The notes beneath the pieces are model-generated. The model saw only the letters and a list, made by a program, of their open reading frames with translations, was not told the origin of the DNA and searched no databases. From contig NZ_JANIDW010000002.1 of NCBI RefSeq assembly GCF_026385475.1, forward strand, positions 310,001 to 374,000: 64,000 nucleotides of DNA. The letters are read 5' to 3'. This document shows, piece after piece, positions 1-10,420 of this stretch (the stretch's first letter is position 1; each line of letters starts with the position of its first letter). The stretch is from Bombella saccharophila. Its GTDB lineage: Bacteria > Pseudomonadota > Alphaproteobacteria > Acetobacterales > Acetobacteraceae. The position numbers and the translations under genes are program-made.

Positions 1-1419
1 ATGAACAGGTTGGTCCTCATCATGGCTGATATTGCTGAGAAAGACAGATTCAGCCCGGTTGAAGGTTAGCTTACCATCGGCTTTGGGGTAGTCGATTTTG
101 GGGGCTTTATCAGCGGGGAGGAGAGTTTGGTTATCAGCATGGCGGTGATGCAAGGTCCAAGGGGCGCGCCCACGGAAAATCATGCTATCAATCCCGCTAT
201 AGGCGGCTCCGCCGAGCATCCCCCAATGAGAGAAGGCTGGACGAATATTGCGTGCAGCGGAGAGTTCCTTCCATAACCATGAGGCCTTTAGGGCCTGCAT
301 GTAGGTGCTGGCCTCAGTTTGCTCAGTTTGGATGGCCTCCAGCACCGCATCTGCGGCAATCATGCCGGACTTCATGGAGGTGTGGATGCCTTTAATCTTG
401 GGCATATTGAGGAAGCCCGCGCAATCGCCTGTCAAAACCCCACCGGGGAAGATAGGATGGGGGAGGGATTGTAATCCCCCCTCGGAGATAGCCCGCGCCC
501 CGTACATGATGCGCCGTCCGCCTTCAAAATGTTTCTTAAAGGCGGGGTGCTGCTTGGTGCGCTGCATTTCCTCAAAAGGGGAGAGCCATGGGTTGCGGTA
601 ATCTAGCGCGGTGATGAAGCCGTAAGACACCAGATTTTCCCCGAAATGATAGAGGAAGGCCCCGCCATAAGTGTGGGTATCAAGCGGCCAGCCAAAGCTA
701 TGCTGCACAAAGCCGGGGCGATGATTCTCCGCAGGAATCTCCCATACTTCCTTAATCCCTAGGCCAAAGGTCTGCGGGTCGGCGTTTTTGCGGAGGTCAA
801 AGCGGGCCATGGCTTTTTTGCTGAGCGAACCTCTGGCTCCTTCTGCCAGAATGGTTTGTTTCGCGCGGAGAATCATCCCTGGTGTGTAGTCAGGCTTTGG
901 CTTACCTTGGCGGTTGATGCCCATATCCCCAGTGATAACGCCGCAAACTTTGCCATCCTCAATAAACAAATCTGCGCCAGAGAAGCCGGGATAGATTTCC
1001 ACCCCCAGAGCCTCGGCTTGCTCCCCGAGCCAACGGCAGAATGCGCCGAGGGAGATGATGTAATTCCCCCGATTATCCATTTGCGGCATGAGGAGATGGA
1101 GAGCTGGGATGGGGATGGCGGTTTTTTTTGTCAGAAAGAGGAGCTTCTCATCTCGGACAGGTGTGTGAAGTGGGGCACCGCGCTCCGGCCAATCTGGGAA
1201 AAGCTCTGTCAACGCGCTAGGCTCTATCACAGCACCGGAGACAATATGCGCGCCAATTTCGCTGCCTTTCTCCAACAAGCAGACTGAAAGTTCTGGCTGT
1301 TGTTGACGGAGGCGAATAGCGGCAGTGAGTCCGGCAGGCCCGCCCCCCACGATGACGACATCAAAAGCCATTTCCTCCCGCTCTATAGCGGTTGTGTTAT
1401 CGCTTTGGGTCTGTGACAT
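1..1419 (-). CDS. Electron transfer flavoprotein-ubiquinone oxidoreductase, 3' end missing
   Basis: Inner-membrane iron-sulfur flavoprotein that passes electrons from the electron transfer flavoprotein to ubiquinone. About 473 codons are present, beginning at the ATG whose complement is 1417-1419, and the frame is open to base 1. The N-terminus holds the FAD-binding motif VVIVGGGPAGL (about residues 18-28), followed by the GAHIVSGAVIEP segment and a GDCAGFLN segment typical of the family. Full-length members are about 540-560 residues, so the part missing beyond the window edge should be the C-terminal 4Fe-4S domain with its CxxC ligands. An eight-T run near 1122-1129 stays in frame, so there is no frameshift. 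Its partner ETF genes are not in the window. The family call is firm. Confidence 0.9.
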   Translation of the reverse strand, partial: MSQTQSDNTTAIEREEMAFDVVIVGGGPAGLTAAIRLRQQQPELSVCLLEKGSEIGAHIVSGAVIEPSALTELFPDWPERGAPLHTPVRDEKLLFLTKKTAIPIPALHLLMPQMDNRGNYIISLGAFCRWLGEQAEALGVEIYPGFSGADLFIEDGKVCGVITGDMGINRQGKPKPDYTPGMILRAKQTILAEGARGSLSKKAMARFDLRKNADPQTFGLGIKEVWEIPAENHRPGFVQHSFGWPLDTHTYGGAFLYHFGENLVSYGFITALDYRNPWLSPFEEMQRTKQHPAFKKHFEGGRRIMYGARAISEGGLQSLPHPIFPGGVLTGDCAGFLNMPKIKGIHTSMKSGMIAADAVLEAIQTEQTEASTYMQALKASWLWKELSAARNIRPAFSHWGMLGGAAYSGIDSMIFRGRAPWTLHHRHADNQTLLPADKAPKIDYPKADGKLTFNRAESVFLSNISHDEDQPVH

Positions 1420-1472
1420 GAGGGGACTCCTACTGCTTACAGGGAACATAAAGAGTGGTCAGAGAAGGTATC

Positions 1473-2168
1473 TCACCCTTTGCGTGTAAAGGTCCAGTAA
1501 AAAGGCTGCCGCCCTTCACGGAAGGCTTTGGCCTCATAGCGTGTGGGGGACCAATCTGCGGGGCGTTCTAAGGCAGGCGGTGGGGCCTCAAAGAGCGTTT
1601 GCTGGCTCATCACCTCTGTGACCCAGTCTTGATAGACAGGGTGGTCACTTGCAACACGCCACGGCGCACCGGGTTTAAGCAGCCGAGCCATATGGCGCAG
1701 ATTCTCTGGATGGATGAAACGCCGCTTCGCATGGCGGGCTTTAGGCCACGGGTCGGGGAACATGAGATAGGCGCGGTCTAAGCAGGAATCGGGCAGGCCT
1801 TTTAATAATTGGCGGCCATCTTCTGCCCAAAGGCGTAGATTATCCGGCCCTAAGGCTGTGGCTTCTTCCCCCTCTGGGATGATGCGCGAGAGGAGGGAGC
1901 AAACGCCATTATCAAACACTTCCGCTGCGATATAGCCAGCCTCTGGGTTGCGAGCGGCTTGGTCATAAGCATGCTCACCACCACCAAAGCCAATCTCTAA
2001 GAAGAGTTGAGAGACAGGCTTGCCGAAGCCTTCCAACGGAGCGGCCATATTGCGGAAATGAACACGCGGGAGGGCCTCATCGAGCAAGCGTTGCTGGCGT
2101 GGGCGAAGGGGATGGCCACGTTGGCGGCCATAGAGGCGTTCGGGCTGGGGTTTGAGGTCTTCAAGCAC
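1473..2168 (-). CDS. trmB: tRNA (guanine-N7-)-methyltransferase TrmB
   Basis: Methylates G46 in the variable loop of tRNAs using S-adenosylmethionine. The 231-residue protein has the SAM-binding motif EIGFGGGEH (about residues 57-65) and the family signature FPDPWPKARH (about 137-146), and its length is normal for TrmB. The start used is GTG (complement 2166-2168). An in-frame TAG lies four codons upstream, so no earlier start is possible apart from rare codons. No clear ribosome binding site precedes it. It lies downstream of metK, which makes its cofactor, but a terminator-like hairpin with a T run ends only about 27 bases before the GTG. Expression may therefore depend on read-through or a very short leader. 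Confidence 0.92.
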   Translation of the reverse strand: MLEDLKPQPERLYGRQRGHPLRPRQQRLLDEALPRVHFRNMAAPLEGFGKPVSQLFLEIGFGGGEHAYDQAARNPEAGYIAAEVFDNGVCSLLSRIIPEGEEATALGPDNLRLWAEDGRQLLKGLPDSCLDRAYLMFPDPWPKARHAKRRFIHPENLRHMARLLKPGAPWRVASDHPVYQDWVTEVMSQQTLFEAPPPALERPADWSPTRYEAKAFREGRQPFYWTFTRKG

Positions 2169-2193
2169 AATCGGGCACTAAAGTTGAGGATGA

Positions 2194-2275
2194 TAAAAAG
2201 CCTCCACTCCCTTTTCATGCTGAACATGGAGAGGAAGCGGAGGCTGGCAGAGGGGGAGGGGCTTATGCCCCTCCC
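2194..2275 (-). terminator. Two hairpins after metK, the second followed by a T run
   Basis: Read on the minus strand, the first hairpin is a perfect 9-bp stem (GGGAGGGGC/GCCCCTCCC with a 4-base loop, 2254-2275) just after the metK stop. The second has outer arms AGCCTCC/GGAGGCT (2199-2205 and 2239-2245), an inner CATG/CATG pairing, and then five T residues (complement of 2195-2199). The second has the form of an intrinsic terminator. The first lacks a T run and may protect the metK mRNA 3' end. Confidence 0.6.
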
Positions 2276-2284
2276 TGTAGGACT

Positions 2285-3469
2285 TCAGCGATTGAGCGCG
2301 CTTTTAAGCTGCTCGGCAAGGTCCGTATTTTCCCATGTGAAGTTATCTAACGCAGGGTCAGGAATACGGCCAAAATGCCCGTAAGCGGCTGTTTTGCTGT
2401 AGATAGGCCGGTTAAGACGCAGACGCTCGCGGATGCCACGGGGGGAGAGATCCACAATCTCATTGAGCAACGCGCCGAGGCGAACTTCATCCACATCTTT
2501 GCCAGAGCCATCCAGGTCCACATAAACAGAGAGCGGACGGGAGACGCCAATTGCGTAGCTGAGCTGGATGGTGCAACGGTCTGCGAGGTCCGCTGCAACG
2601 ACATTCTTGGCCAGATAGCGTGCGGCATAAGCAGCAGAGCGGTCCACCTTGGTCGGGTCCTTCCCGGAGAAAGCTCCGCCGCCATGAGGGGCAGCCCCGC
2701 CGTAAGTATCCACAATAATTTTGCGGCCTGTTAGCCCGGCATCGCCATCTGGCCCCCCGATGACGAAATTGCCTGTCGGGTTGACGTAGAACTCATGCTC
2801 TGGGCACATCCACCCTTCGGGCAGGACCTCCCGGACAGTCTCACGCACCATTTCGCGGATGGTGTTTTGGCGCATACCTTCTGCATGTTGGGTGGAGACC
2901 ACAACAGAGGTCGCCCCAACAGGTTTGCCATCCACATAGCGCAGCGTGACTTGGCTTTTAGCATCAGGTAGTAGGCCCACGCCGCGTGCATCGCCTTGCT
3001 TACGATAATCGCGGATGCGCTCTAGGATGCTTTGGGCGTAAAAGAGCGGAGCAGGCATAAGCTCTTCAGTTTCACGTGTAGCAAAGCCGAACATAATGCC
3101 TTGGTCGCCTGCGCCTTCATCCTTATCGCCAGCACTATCAACACCGACAGCAATATCGGCAGATTGTGCGTGGAGGAGGGAGGTGATTTCAGCATGTTTC
3201 CAAGAGAAGCCCTCTTGGTCATAACCAATATCTTTGATGGCCTCGCGGGCGCGGTCGATCAATGTATCTTCGACAGCTTTAGGGCCGCGAACTTCGCCAG
3301 CAAGAATGACACGATTCGTAGTAACCAGTGTCTCACAAGCTACGCGGGCTTCTGGCTCGGCCTCAAGGTAAGCATCTAGGACGGTATCGGAGATACGGTC
3401 TGCTACTTTATCGGGATGACCTTCGGAAACGGATTCAGAAGTAAAAAGAAAATCGCCGTGATTGCGCAC
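2285..3469 (-). CDS. metK: S-adenosylmethionine synthase
   Basis: Makes S-adenosylmethionine from methionine and ATP; cytosolic tetramer. The 394-residue protein shows the N-terminal signature [13 protein letters not shown], the [12 protein letters not shown] motif (about residue 119) and the glycine-rich phosphate loop [16 protein letters not shown]. Length and all three signatures are standard. The start is a GTG (complement 3467-3469) directly preceded by an in-frame TGA, which fixes the start, with GAGG about 7 bases upstream as ribosome binding site. Followed by trmB, a SAM user. The 244-base leader contains a 10-bp inverted repeat but no SAM riboswitch that I can recognise. Confidence 0.96.
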   Translation of the reverse strand: MRNHGDFLFTSESVSEGHPDKVADRISDTVLDAYLEAEPEARVACETLVTTNRVILAGEVRGPKAVEDTLIDRAREAIKDIGYDQEGFSWKHAEITSLLHAQSADIAVGVDSAGDKDEGAGDQGIMFGFATRETEELMPAPLFYAQSILERIRDYRKQGDARGVGLLPDAKSQVTLRYVDGKPVGATSVVVSTQHAEGMRQNTIREMVRETVREVLPEGWMCPEHEFYVNPTGNFVIGGPDGDAGLTGRKIIVDTYGGAAPHGGGAFSGKDPTKVDRSAAYAARYLAKNVVAADLADRCTIQLSYAIGVSRPLSVYVDLDGSGKDVDEVRLGALLNEIVDLSPRGIRERLRLNRPIYSKTAAYGHFGRIPDPALDNFTWENTDLAEQLKSALNR

Positions 3470-3657
3470 TCAGGGACCTCGCAGGGAATGAGTGGTGAAA
3501 AAAAGGCTGCCCCTGCCCCCCGAAAGGCACAAGCGACAGGACATGAAGAACCTAATCGCTTGGCTGAAAAACGCTCTGAGGTCAAGGGTTAGCGCGTTCT
3601 TTACATTTCAACGTGTGGGATTGGATTGTAAAGAAAGTGCGTATTTTCCGCTTGTTA

Positions 3658-3699
3658 GGCCATGTTGGCAGGGTAGGAAAAAAGACGTGCAACATGGCC
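3658..3699. repeat. Perfect 10-bp inverted repeat between dapB and metK
   Basis: GGCCATGTTG (3658-3667) and CAACATGGCC (3690-3699) are exact reverse complements separated by 22 bases. It sits 15 bases after the dapB stop and about 190 bases before the metK start, both on the minus strand. The run of six T (minus strand) falls inside the loop rather than after the stem, so it is not a classic intrinsic terminator. It could be an mRNA-end structure of dapB or part of the metK leader. The rest of 3470-3713 holds no gene that I can support. Confidence 0.6.
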
Positions 3700-3713
3700 A
3701 TGAGGGGGAACAA

Positions 3714-4469
3714 TTACGGTGTGTTTAGCACATCCTGCATGCTGTATAGCCCTGCTTTGCGGTGAGGCTGTGCTAACCAGAGGGCTGCTTTAAGCGCACC
3801 ACGGGCGAAGACGCGGCGGTCTAATGCACGGTGGGAGAGGGTAATTTCTTCATCGGTGGTGAGGAAGCGCAGCTCATGCTCGCCAATAACTTGCCCCCCA
3901 CGGAGGGAGGCAAAACCGATGGCCCCATCAGGCCGCTTACCATTTTGGTCTAATCGTTTAACCTGCTCAAACTCTGCCTCTCGTCCTGCAGCAACAGCCC
4001 GCCCAATGGCGAGAGCCGTGCCAGAGGGGGCATCTAGCTTTTGGCGATGATGTGTCTCAACAATTTCCGCATCATAATCTGGCAAGGCTGCGCCGAGTTG
4101 GCGTGCGAGGGAGAGCAACATAGTAAGCGCAGGAGAAAAATTCGCCGCTTGGAGGACAGCGATATGCTCGGCTGCTTGCTCTACAGCGTGTTGTGCTGTG
4201 GCATCTAACCCCGTTGTGCCGAGGACCCACGCACACCCTGCTTGCGTAAAGGCATGGGCGTGAGTGGGGACAAGGCTTGCATGGCTGACATCAATAATCA
4301 CGTCACATTCACGCCCAAGAGCATCGGCTTCGCTGGTGATATGACGCGCAGGGTCAGCCGTGCGGGACAGGCCGCCTGCGAGATGCGCACCTGCTTCCTC
4401 CGCACAAAGCTGCCCTAGCCGCCCGGTAATGCCCGCAATGCCGATGCGGGGAGAGAGAATGTTACTCAT
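3714..4469 (-). CDS. dapB: 4-hydroxy-tetrahydrodipicolinate reductase
   Basis: Second committed step of the diaminopimelate/lysine pathway; NAD(P)H-dependent reduction giving tetrahydrodipicolinate, needed for peptidoglycan cross-bridges. The 251-residue protein has an N-terminal Rossmann motif GIAGITGRLG (about 10-19) and the catalytic and substrate-binding signature ETHHRQKLDAPSGTA, in which H140, H141 and K144 are the expected acid/base and binding residues. It starts 12 bases after the dnaJ stop, so it is probably co-transcribed with dnaJ. Length is slightly short of the roughly 265-270 of E. coli but normal for alphaproteobacteria. Confidence 0.95.
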   Translation of the reverse strand: MSNILSPRIGIAGITGRLGQLCAEEAGAHLAGGLSRTADPARHITSEADALGRECDVIIDVSHASLVPTHAHAFTQAGCAWVLGTTGLDATAQHAVEQAAEHIAVLQAANFSPALTMLLSLARQLGAALPDYDAEIVETHHRQKLDAPSGTALAIGRAVAAGREAEFEQVKRLDQNGKRPDGAIGFASLRGGQVIGEHELRFLTTDEEITLSHRALDRRVFARGALKAALWLAQPHRKAGLYSMQDVLNTP

Positions 4470-4481
4470 GATGCTCTGCCC

Positions 4482-5633
<1,152 letters not shown>

Positions 5634-5696
5634 TCACGCAGGGGAGCGGGCACCCGGATAAGGGCGGGCCGGGTGATGATGGTCAGTCCCTTATGC

Positions 5697-5777
5697 AAAA
5701 AGGCGTCACCCCCCAATTGAGTAGGGGAATTGACGCCAATCGCAGGAAGGGGAGCCCCGCAAAAAGGGCCGGGCTCC
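5697..5777 (-). terminator. Two hairpins between dnaK and dnaJ
   Basis: On the minus strand the first hairpin after dnaK pairs GGAGCCC (5771-5777) with GGGCTCC (5751-5757). The second pairs GGCGTCA with TGACGCC (5702-5708 and 5731-5737), has an inner CCCC/GGGG pairing, and is followed by five T residues (complement of 5697-5701). The second has intrinsic-terminator form. Because dnaJ begins about 75 bases later with no obvious promoter, partial termination could make dnaK expression exceed dnaJ; this is inference. Confidence 0.6.
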
Positions 5778-5793
5778 ACCTTATTATAAGCGA

Positions 5794-7692
5794 TTATTTC
5801 TTTGTTTTATCGTCAACGTCCTCAAACTCGGCATCGACAATATCTTCCTCTGGTTTGCCGCCAGCAGGCTGACCTTCTGCCTCACCAGCCCCAGCTTGGT
5901 GAGCCGCTTGCCCAACCTTCATAGCAACTTGAGTAAGATGCTCGCTGGCCTTTTTAATGGCCTCAGCATCCTCACCACCAAGGGCTTCGCGAGCCTTTTT
6001 GATAGCGTCTTCTGCCTCGCTCTTATCAGCAGCAGGGACCTTATCACCAGCCTCGGAGAGGGTCTTCTCGGTCTGATGGATCATGGCCTCGGTGCTATTG
6101 CGGAGGTCCACAAGCTCACGGCGGGCCTTATCGGCAGAGGCATTTTCCTCAGCTTCTTTGACCATGCGATCAATATCAGCTTCAGAGAGACCACCATCGC
6201 CCTTAATGGAGATGTTCTGCTCCTTGCCAGTTGCCTTATCCTTGGCGGAGACATTGACGATACCGTTAGCATCAATATCGAATGTCACCTCAATTTGCGG
6301 CTGACCACGCGGGGCCGGGGCAATGCCTGTGAGGTCAAAATTGCCGAGCAGCTTGTTATCTGCGGCCATTTCGCGCTCACCTTGGAAGACCTTAATGGTC
6401 ACAGCTGGCTGATTATCCTCAGCGGTGGAGAAGGTCTGGCTCTTTTTAGTCGGGATCGTCGTGTTACGGTCGATCAGACGTGTAAAGACACCGCCCAGCG
6501 TCTCAATACCGAGGGAGAGTGGGGTCACATCCAGCAGCAGCACGTCTTTGACGTCACCTTGGAGAACACCACCCTGCACAGCCGCACCGATGGCAACCAC
6601 TTCATCAGGGTTCACATTGCGGGCAGGCTCTTTGCCGAAGAACTCTTTAACGCTCTCCACAACCTTGGGCATACGGGTCTGCCCACCAACGAGGATAACC
6701 TCTTTAATGTCGGCCGGTGTCAGCTCTGCATCCTTGAGGGCCTTGCGGCAAGGCTCCAGAGACCGTTTGATGAGATCATCAACGAGGCTCTCAAGCTTTG
6801 CACGGGTCACCTTGACGACAAGATGTTTCGGCCCAGAAGCATCAGCGGTGATGAAGGGCAGGTTGACCTCTGTCTCCTTAGCGGAGGAAAGCTCAATCTT
6901 AGCCTTCTCGGCAGCTTCCTTCAGGCGTTGGAGAGCCATTTTGTCAGTGCGGAGGTCTAACCCCTGCTCCCGTTTAAACTCATCAGCCAGATAATCGATC
7001 AGCTTATTGTCGAAGTCTTCACCACCGAGGAAGGTATCACCGTTGGTGGATTTCACTTCGATCACACCATCGGAGATTTCCAGAATGGAAATATCGAATG
7101 TACCACCACCGAGGTCATACACAGCCACATTGCCAGAATCGCCTTTCTCAAGCCCATAAGCGAGGGCAGCGGCGGTTGGCTCGTTAATGATGCGCTTAAC
7201 ATCCAGCCCAGCGATACGACCAGCATCGCGTGTGGCTTGGCGTTGAGCATCGTTAAAGTAAGCTGGAACGGTGATAACGGCTTCCGTCACCTTCTCACCG
7301 AGATAAGCCTCAGCGGTTTCCTTCATCTTGCCGAGCACGAAGGCAGAAATCTGGGAGGGGGCGTAGTTCTCGCCGCGGGCACGCACCCACGCATCGCCAT
7401 TATCACCTTTGACGATCTCGTAAGGAACGGTCTTTTGGTCCTTAGCAACGGTGGGGTCGTCAAAACGGCGGCCAATCAGACGTTTTACAGCATAAAGTGT
7501 GTTGGCAGGGTTTGTGACAGCCTGACGTTTTGCAGCCTGACCAACCAAACGCTCCCCACTATCAGTGAAGGCAACGACGGATGGGGTGGTGCGGGCACCC
7601 TCGCTGTTTTCGATAACCTTGTTCTCATTCCCCTCGCGCACAGCAACGCAGGAGTTGGTTGTCCCAAGGTCAATACCAATAATTTTACCCAT
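5794..7692 (-). CDS. dnaK: Chaperone DnaK (Hsp70)
   Basis: ATP-dependent protein-folding chaperone. From the ATG at complement 7690-7692 it is 632 residues starting [15 protein letters not shown]. This start is preferred over an in-frame upstream codon 14 residues earlier because the family begins here and AGGGAC lies about 10 bases upstream. Phosphate-binding and adenosine motifs ([30 protein letters not shown]) and the inter-domain [14 protein letters not shown] segment are present. The C-terminus ends in a Glu/Asp-rich tail ([12 protein letters not shown]). Upstream is a 314-base region shared with a divergent lipoprotein gene. No CIRCE element is visible there. GrpE is not in the window. 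Confidence 0.97.
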   Translation of the reverse strand: MGKIIGIDLGTTNSCVAVREGNENKVIENSEGARTTPSVVAFTDSGERLVGQAAKRQAVTNPANTLYAVKRLIGRRFDDPTVAKDQKTVPYEIVKGDNGDAWVRARGENYAPSQISAFVLGKMKETAEAYLGEKVTEAVITVPAYFNDAQRQATRDAGRIAGLDVKRIINEPTAAALAYGLEKGDSGNVAVYDLGGGTFDISILEISDGVIEVKSTNGDTFLGGEDFDNKLIDYLADEFKREQGLDLRTDKMALQRLKEAAEKAKIELSSAKETEVNLPFITADASGPKHLVVKVTRAKLESLVDDLIKRSLEPCRKALKDAELTPADIKEVILVGGQTRMPKVVESVKEFFGKEPARNVNPDEVVAIGAAVQGGVLQGDVKDVLLLDVTPLSLGIETLGGVFTRLIDRNTTIPTKKSQTFSTAEDNQPAVTIKVFQGEREMAADNKLLGNFDLTGIAPAPRGQPQIEVTFDIDANGIVNVSAKDKATGKEQNISIKGDGGLSEADIDRMVKEAEENASADKARRELVDLRNSTEAMIHQTEKTLSEAGDKVPAADKSEAEDAIKKAREALGGEDAEAIKKASEHLTQVAMKVGQAAHQAGAGEAEGQPAGGKPEEDIVDAEFEDVDDKTKK

Positions 7693-8006
7693 GACGATTT
7701 GTCCCTTTTCAGCGGCGTCCCCCAACCCCCTCAAGGCATCGGGTGGAAACCCTATTGTGACGTTATCAGGTCGGGCTGGCAGGCAAGCCTACAGGCCCAT
7801 GGGACCGATTTGGTAAGTCTGTCTTGCTCTTTCAAGAGGGAAAAGCTGGAAAAGATAGCTGATTTTCCTATAAGGGACGGGCATGTTTTCCCGTTGGAGA
7901 AGCGTGGCATCTGCGTTAAGCTGAGGTAGTGTGACTATAACATACTGTCTTTATTAGGAGTTCTCCCCTGTTTGGCCTGAAAACTTTATTCTGTAAGCTG
8001 GGTTTT
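7693..8006. promoter_or_regulatory. Divergent intergenic region between dnaK and a lipoprotein gene
   Basis: This 314-base stretch carries no gene that I can support; the plus-strand frames crossing it are continuations of antisense shadows of dnaK. It must hold the dnaK promoter on the minus strand and perhaps the promoter for the gene starting at 8007. A CTTGAA element typical of alphaproteobacterial heat-shock promoters occurs on the minus strand near 7830-7840, but I could not find a convincing partner -10 at the usual spacing. No CIRCE-type GCACTC/GAGTGC repeat is present. Confidence 0.4.
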
Positions 8007-9197
8007 GTGGCGCGGCTTTATTCCATATGCCGGTGGAAAAATGACTGTAGCAGGTGGCAGGGGCGTGTCGTGCTATCGTTATGGGCATGTGTATTGCCTC
8101 TTGCACTTGGGGGGTGTTTGACGCTTGGCCCAGAGCGTATGCGGCATGACCAACTTGCTTATTCCCGCGCCCTTGGTGAGGTGCAAAAGCGGGAAATGCT
8201 GCTCAATATCGTGCGGTTGCGTTATGGGGAGCCACCGGCCTTTTTGGATACAACGCAGGTGATTGCTGGCTATAACTTCTCGCGTAGTTTTTCAGGCGGG
8301 TATTATGGTTATCCGGCATCTGCGGTAAGTAATTATCTCTTTGGGACAGGCACTATGTCCCAAGCGGAGAACCCAACTATCACCTACCAGCCTTTAACAG
8401 GGGAGCAATATGCGGAAAATATTGTTCGCCCTATCTCTCCTGTAGCGATTATGCCGCTCAGCCTTGGGGGGATGGCGATTGATACGCTCTTGCGGCTGAC
8501 AGCACAATCTATTGATGGCCTCTCGAATGTGCGGGGGGTGGGGCCTTTTGGGGGAGGGTCGGTCCGCTTTTATCTTTTATTGCATGACTTACGTCAGTTG
8601 CAGCTTGCTGGGGCGATGACGGTGCGTATTGCGACAGATGATCCTGCTTCATCAAAGGGAGGCAAGTCGGTCAATGCAACGCCGGGGACGGGCAGTAATG
8701 AAAGCAAGGGAGGCAATGGCCAGCCGAACGAGCATATATATCTTGTCCTCACCAGTACGGCCGACAGTAACTTACAGGCGATTCAAGGTGAGGTGCGGCG
8801 GTTACTGCATCTTGATGCTGAGACGAGTGAGGCGGAGATTGTGTACGGCCCTTACCCTAAGAAAGCAGGGCAAATAGCTATTCTTACACGTTCTATGCTC
8901 GCTATGCTTACTCAGCTTTCTTATGAGATGGAAGTGCCGGAGAAGGATGTTCATTCCGGTCGTACTTTGCCAACGATTGGCCAAGTTGGGATTGAGAGCC
9001 GCCCGGAGGTGGTTATTCATTCTGGTAAAGAAGCACCTGAGAGCCCATATGCTGCTGTTTTTTATAAAAAATGCTGGTATTGGATCTCTGATACGGACTT
9101 CCGTAGTAAGGAGGCCTTTACGATGGTTCAAGTCCTCAGCACGCTTGCGGCAACCAGCCATAGCGGTGGTGCTGTGGTAACGATCCCAGCTGGGTGA
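8007..9197 (+). CDS. Putative lipoprotein of unknown function
   Basis: I do not recognise a named family. The 396-residue product begins at a GTG and has an N-terminal hydrophobic segment ending in the lipobox LALGGC, with the acylated cysteine at about residue 37, so it is probably anchored in an envelope membrane. The next segment (LGPERMRHDQLAYSRALGE) and a motif MLLNIVRLRYGEPPAFLD (about 65-82) are followed by Gly/Tyr-rich and low-complexity stretches, including a Gly/Ser/Asn-rich loop near 215-240. No enzyme motifs are evident. Its stop overlaps the possible GTG start of the downstream glycosyltransferase, which suggests co-transcription and perhaps a shared envelope role. The start is uncertain; a GTG about 20 codons downstream is possible. 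Confidence 0.75.
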   Translation: MARLYSICRWKNDCSRWQGRVVLSLWACVLPLALGGCLTLGPERMRHDQLAYSRALGEVQKREMLLNIVRLRYGEPPAFLDTTQVIAGYNFSRSFSGGYYGYPASAVSNYLFGTGTMSQAENPTITYQPLTGEQYAENIVRPISPVAIMPLSLGGMAIDTLLRLTAQSIDGLSNVRGVGPFGGGSVRFYLLLHDLRQLQLAGAMTVRIATDDPASSKGGKSVNATPGTGSNESKGGNGQPNEHIYLVLTSTADSNLQAIQGEVRRLLHLDAETSEAEIVYGPYPKKAGQIAILTRSMLAMLTQLSYEMEVPEKDVHSGRTLPTIGQVGIESRPEVVIHSGKEAPESPYAAVFYKKCWYWISDTDFRSKEAFTMVQVLSTLAATSHSGGAVVTIPAG

Positions 9198-9214
9198 CAG
9201 AACGAGGCATGGTG

Positions 9215-10420
9215 ATGACGCAAAGACCGGTGATTCTTCAGCTTCTACCTGCTCTTGGGATTGGGGGGTTGGAACGCGGTGCGGTCGATATGGCGGAGGC
9301 GATCAGCCAAGCGGGAGGGCGTGCTCTTGTAGCAGCGGAGAGTGGGGCTTTGGTGTCGCGTTTGCGCTATGTAGGGGGCGAGCATGTGGAGATGGCTTTT
9401 CGGAAGAGTGTCTCGCTGCGATCTTTTTTCAGCCGGGTGGCGGCATTGCGTCGGCTTATCCGCCGAGAAGGGGTAAGTTTGGTCCATGCGCGCTCGCGTT
9501 ATCCGGCTCTTGTCGCAGCGATAGCCTGCCGGAAAGAGAACATCCCGCTTGTGACGACATGGCATGGGGACCATCAAGCGCGTTTTTGGCTGAAAAAGTG
9601 GTATAATTCCGGCCTAGTGCGTGGGCAGCGTGTGATTGCGGTGTCGGAGCATATAGGGGAGCGTTTGCGTAAAGAATATCGCGTGGGGGAGGACCGGTTA
9701 CGGGTCATCCCACGCGGGAGTGACCCGGCTATTTTCGCCCCCGAAGCGGTGCGTGGGGGACAATTGCAAGTTTTGCTGGAGCGTTGGCGTGTGGGTGAGG
9801 GAAGTCGCATTATCCTCATGCCAGGGCGGCTTACGCGTTGGAAAGGGCAGGAATGTCTTATTGAAGCCTTGGGGTATCTAGCAGCGCACCATCCAGAGCA
9901 AGAGTGGGTGTGTGTTATGGTTGGGCCGGGGGAAGAAAGACCGTATGCGCGGATGCTTCAGAAATTGGCTGAAGAACGCGGTATAGCCAGCCGTTTGCGT
10001 TTTGCGGGTGTGTGTCACGATATGGCAGCAGCGTATAAATTAGCGCATATTGTCGTGGTGCCCTCTTTAAGGCCGGAGCCGTTTGGACGCGTGCCAGTAG
10101 AAGCGCAAATGATGGGACGCTGGGTTATAGGCTCTGCCCGTGGGGGGTTGAAAGAGACTATCCATCATGGTGAGACGGGAACGCTTGTCCCTGCGGGGGA
10201 TTCGCGCGCGCTTGCTATGGCCCTGCGGGAAGTGCTGGACGTGCCCCCAGAACTTATGGCAGAGCGGCAGGATGAAATACGCGCCCATGCGTTAGCGCGC
10301 TATACAAAACAACATATGCAGCAAGCCACGTTGGGTGTGTATGATGAGCTTCTATCCAGCCATTTGCAGGAGGCTTTTATACGCTTCCATCAGGAGAGGG
10401 ATGTAGAGCATGAAGCCTGA
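9215..10420 (+). CDS. Family 4 glycosyltransferase
   Basis: Predicted GT-B fold retaining glycosyltransferase that moves a sugar from a nucleotide donor, probably to a cell-surface glycan. About 401 residues from the ATG at 9215, chosen because GAGG lies 7 bases upstream; in-frame GTG at 9194 and ATG at 9209 are alternatives. The N-terminal half has LLPALGIGGLERG, the usual GT4 acceptor-loop pattern, and HARSRYPALVA. The C-terminal half has the donor-site signature LMPGRLTRWKGQE and VVPSLRPEPFGRVPVEAQ (the E-x7-E type motif). The gene overlaps the preceding lipoprotein region and the following small ORF. Acceptor and donor cannot be told from sequence. Confidence 0.88.
   Translation: MTQRPVILQLLPALGIGGLERGAVDMAEAISQAGGRALVAAESGALVSRLRYVGGEHVEMAFRKSVSLRSFFSRVAALRRLIRREGVSLVHARSRYPALVAAIACRKENIPLVTTWHGDHQARFWLKKWYNSGLVRGQRVIAVSEHIGERLRKEYRVGEDRLRVIPRGSDPAIFAPEAVRGGQLQVLLERWRVGEGSRIILMPGRLTRWKGQECLIEALGYLAAHHPEQEWVCVMVGPGEERPYARMLQKLAEERGIASRLRFAGVCHDMAAAYKLAHIVVVPSLRPEPFGRVPVEAQMMGRWVIGSARGGLKETIHHGETGTLVPAGDSRALAMALREVLDVPPELMAERQDEIRAHALARYTKQHMQQATLGVYDELLSSHLQEAFIRFHQERDVEHEA

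Noticed and set aside
1120-1130. Frameshift in ETF-ubiquinone oxidoreductase at an eight-base T run
   Set aside because: The frame reads through the run correctly with family-like residues on both sides.
3470-3713. SAM-II or SAM/SAH riboswitch before metK
   Set aside because: I could not find the conserved core or pseudoknot layout of either class. Only an inverted repeat is visible.
3492-3728. A 78-codon plus-strand frame between metK and dapB
   Set aside because: No similarity and no ribosome binding site; it overlaps the inverted repeat and the dapB end.
5896-6960. A 354-codon open frame on the plus strand
   Set aside because: It is antisense to dnaK, whose codon bias leaves long open frames on the other strand. 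It has no family motifs and no ribosome binding site.
7693-8006. CIRCE element or clear RpoH promoter for dnaK
   Set aside because: No GCACTC-N9-GAGTGC repeat is present, and the CTTGAA element has no convincing -10 at the right spacing.
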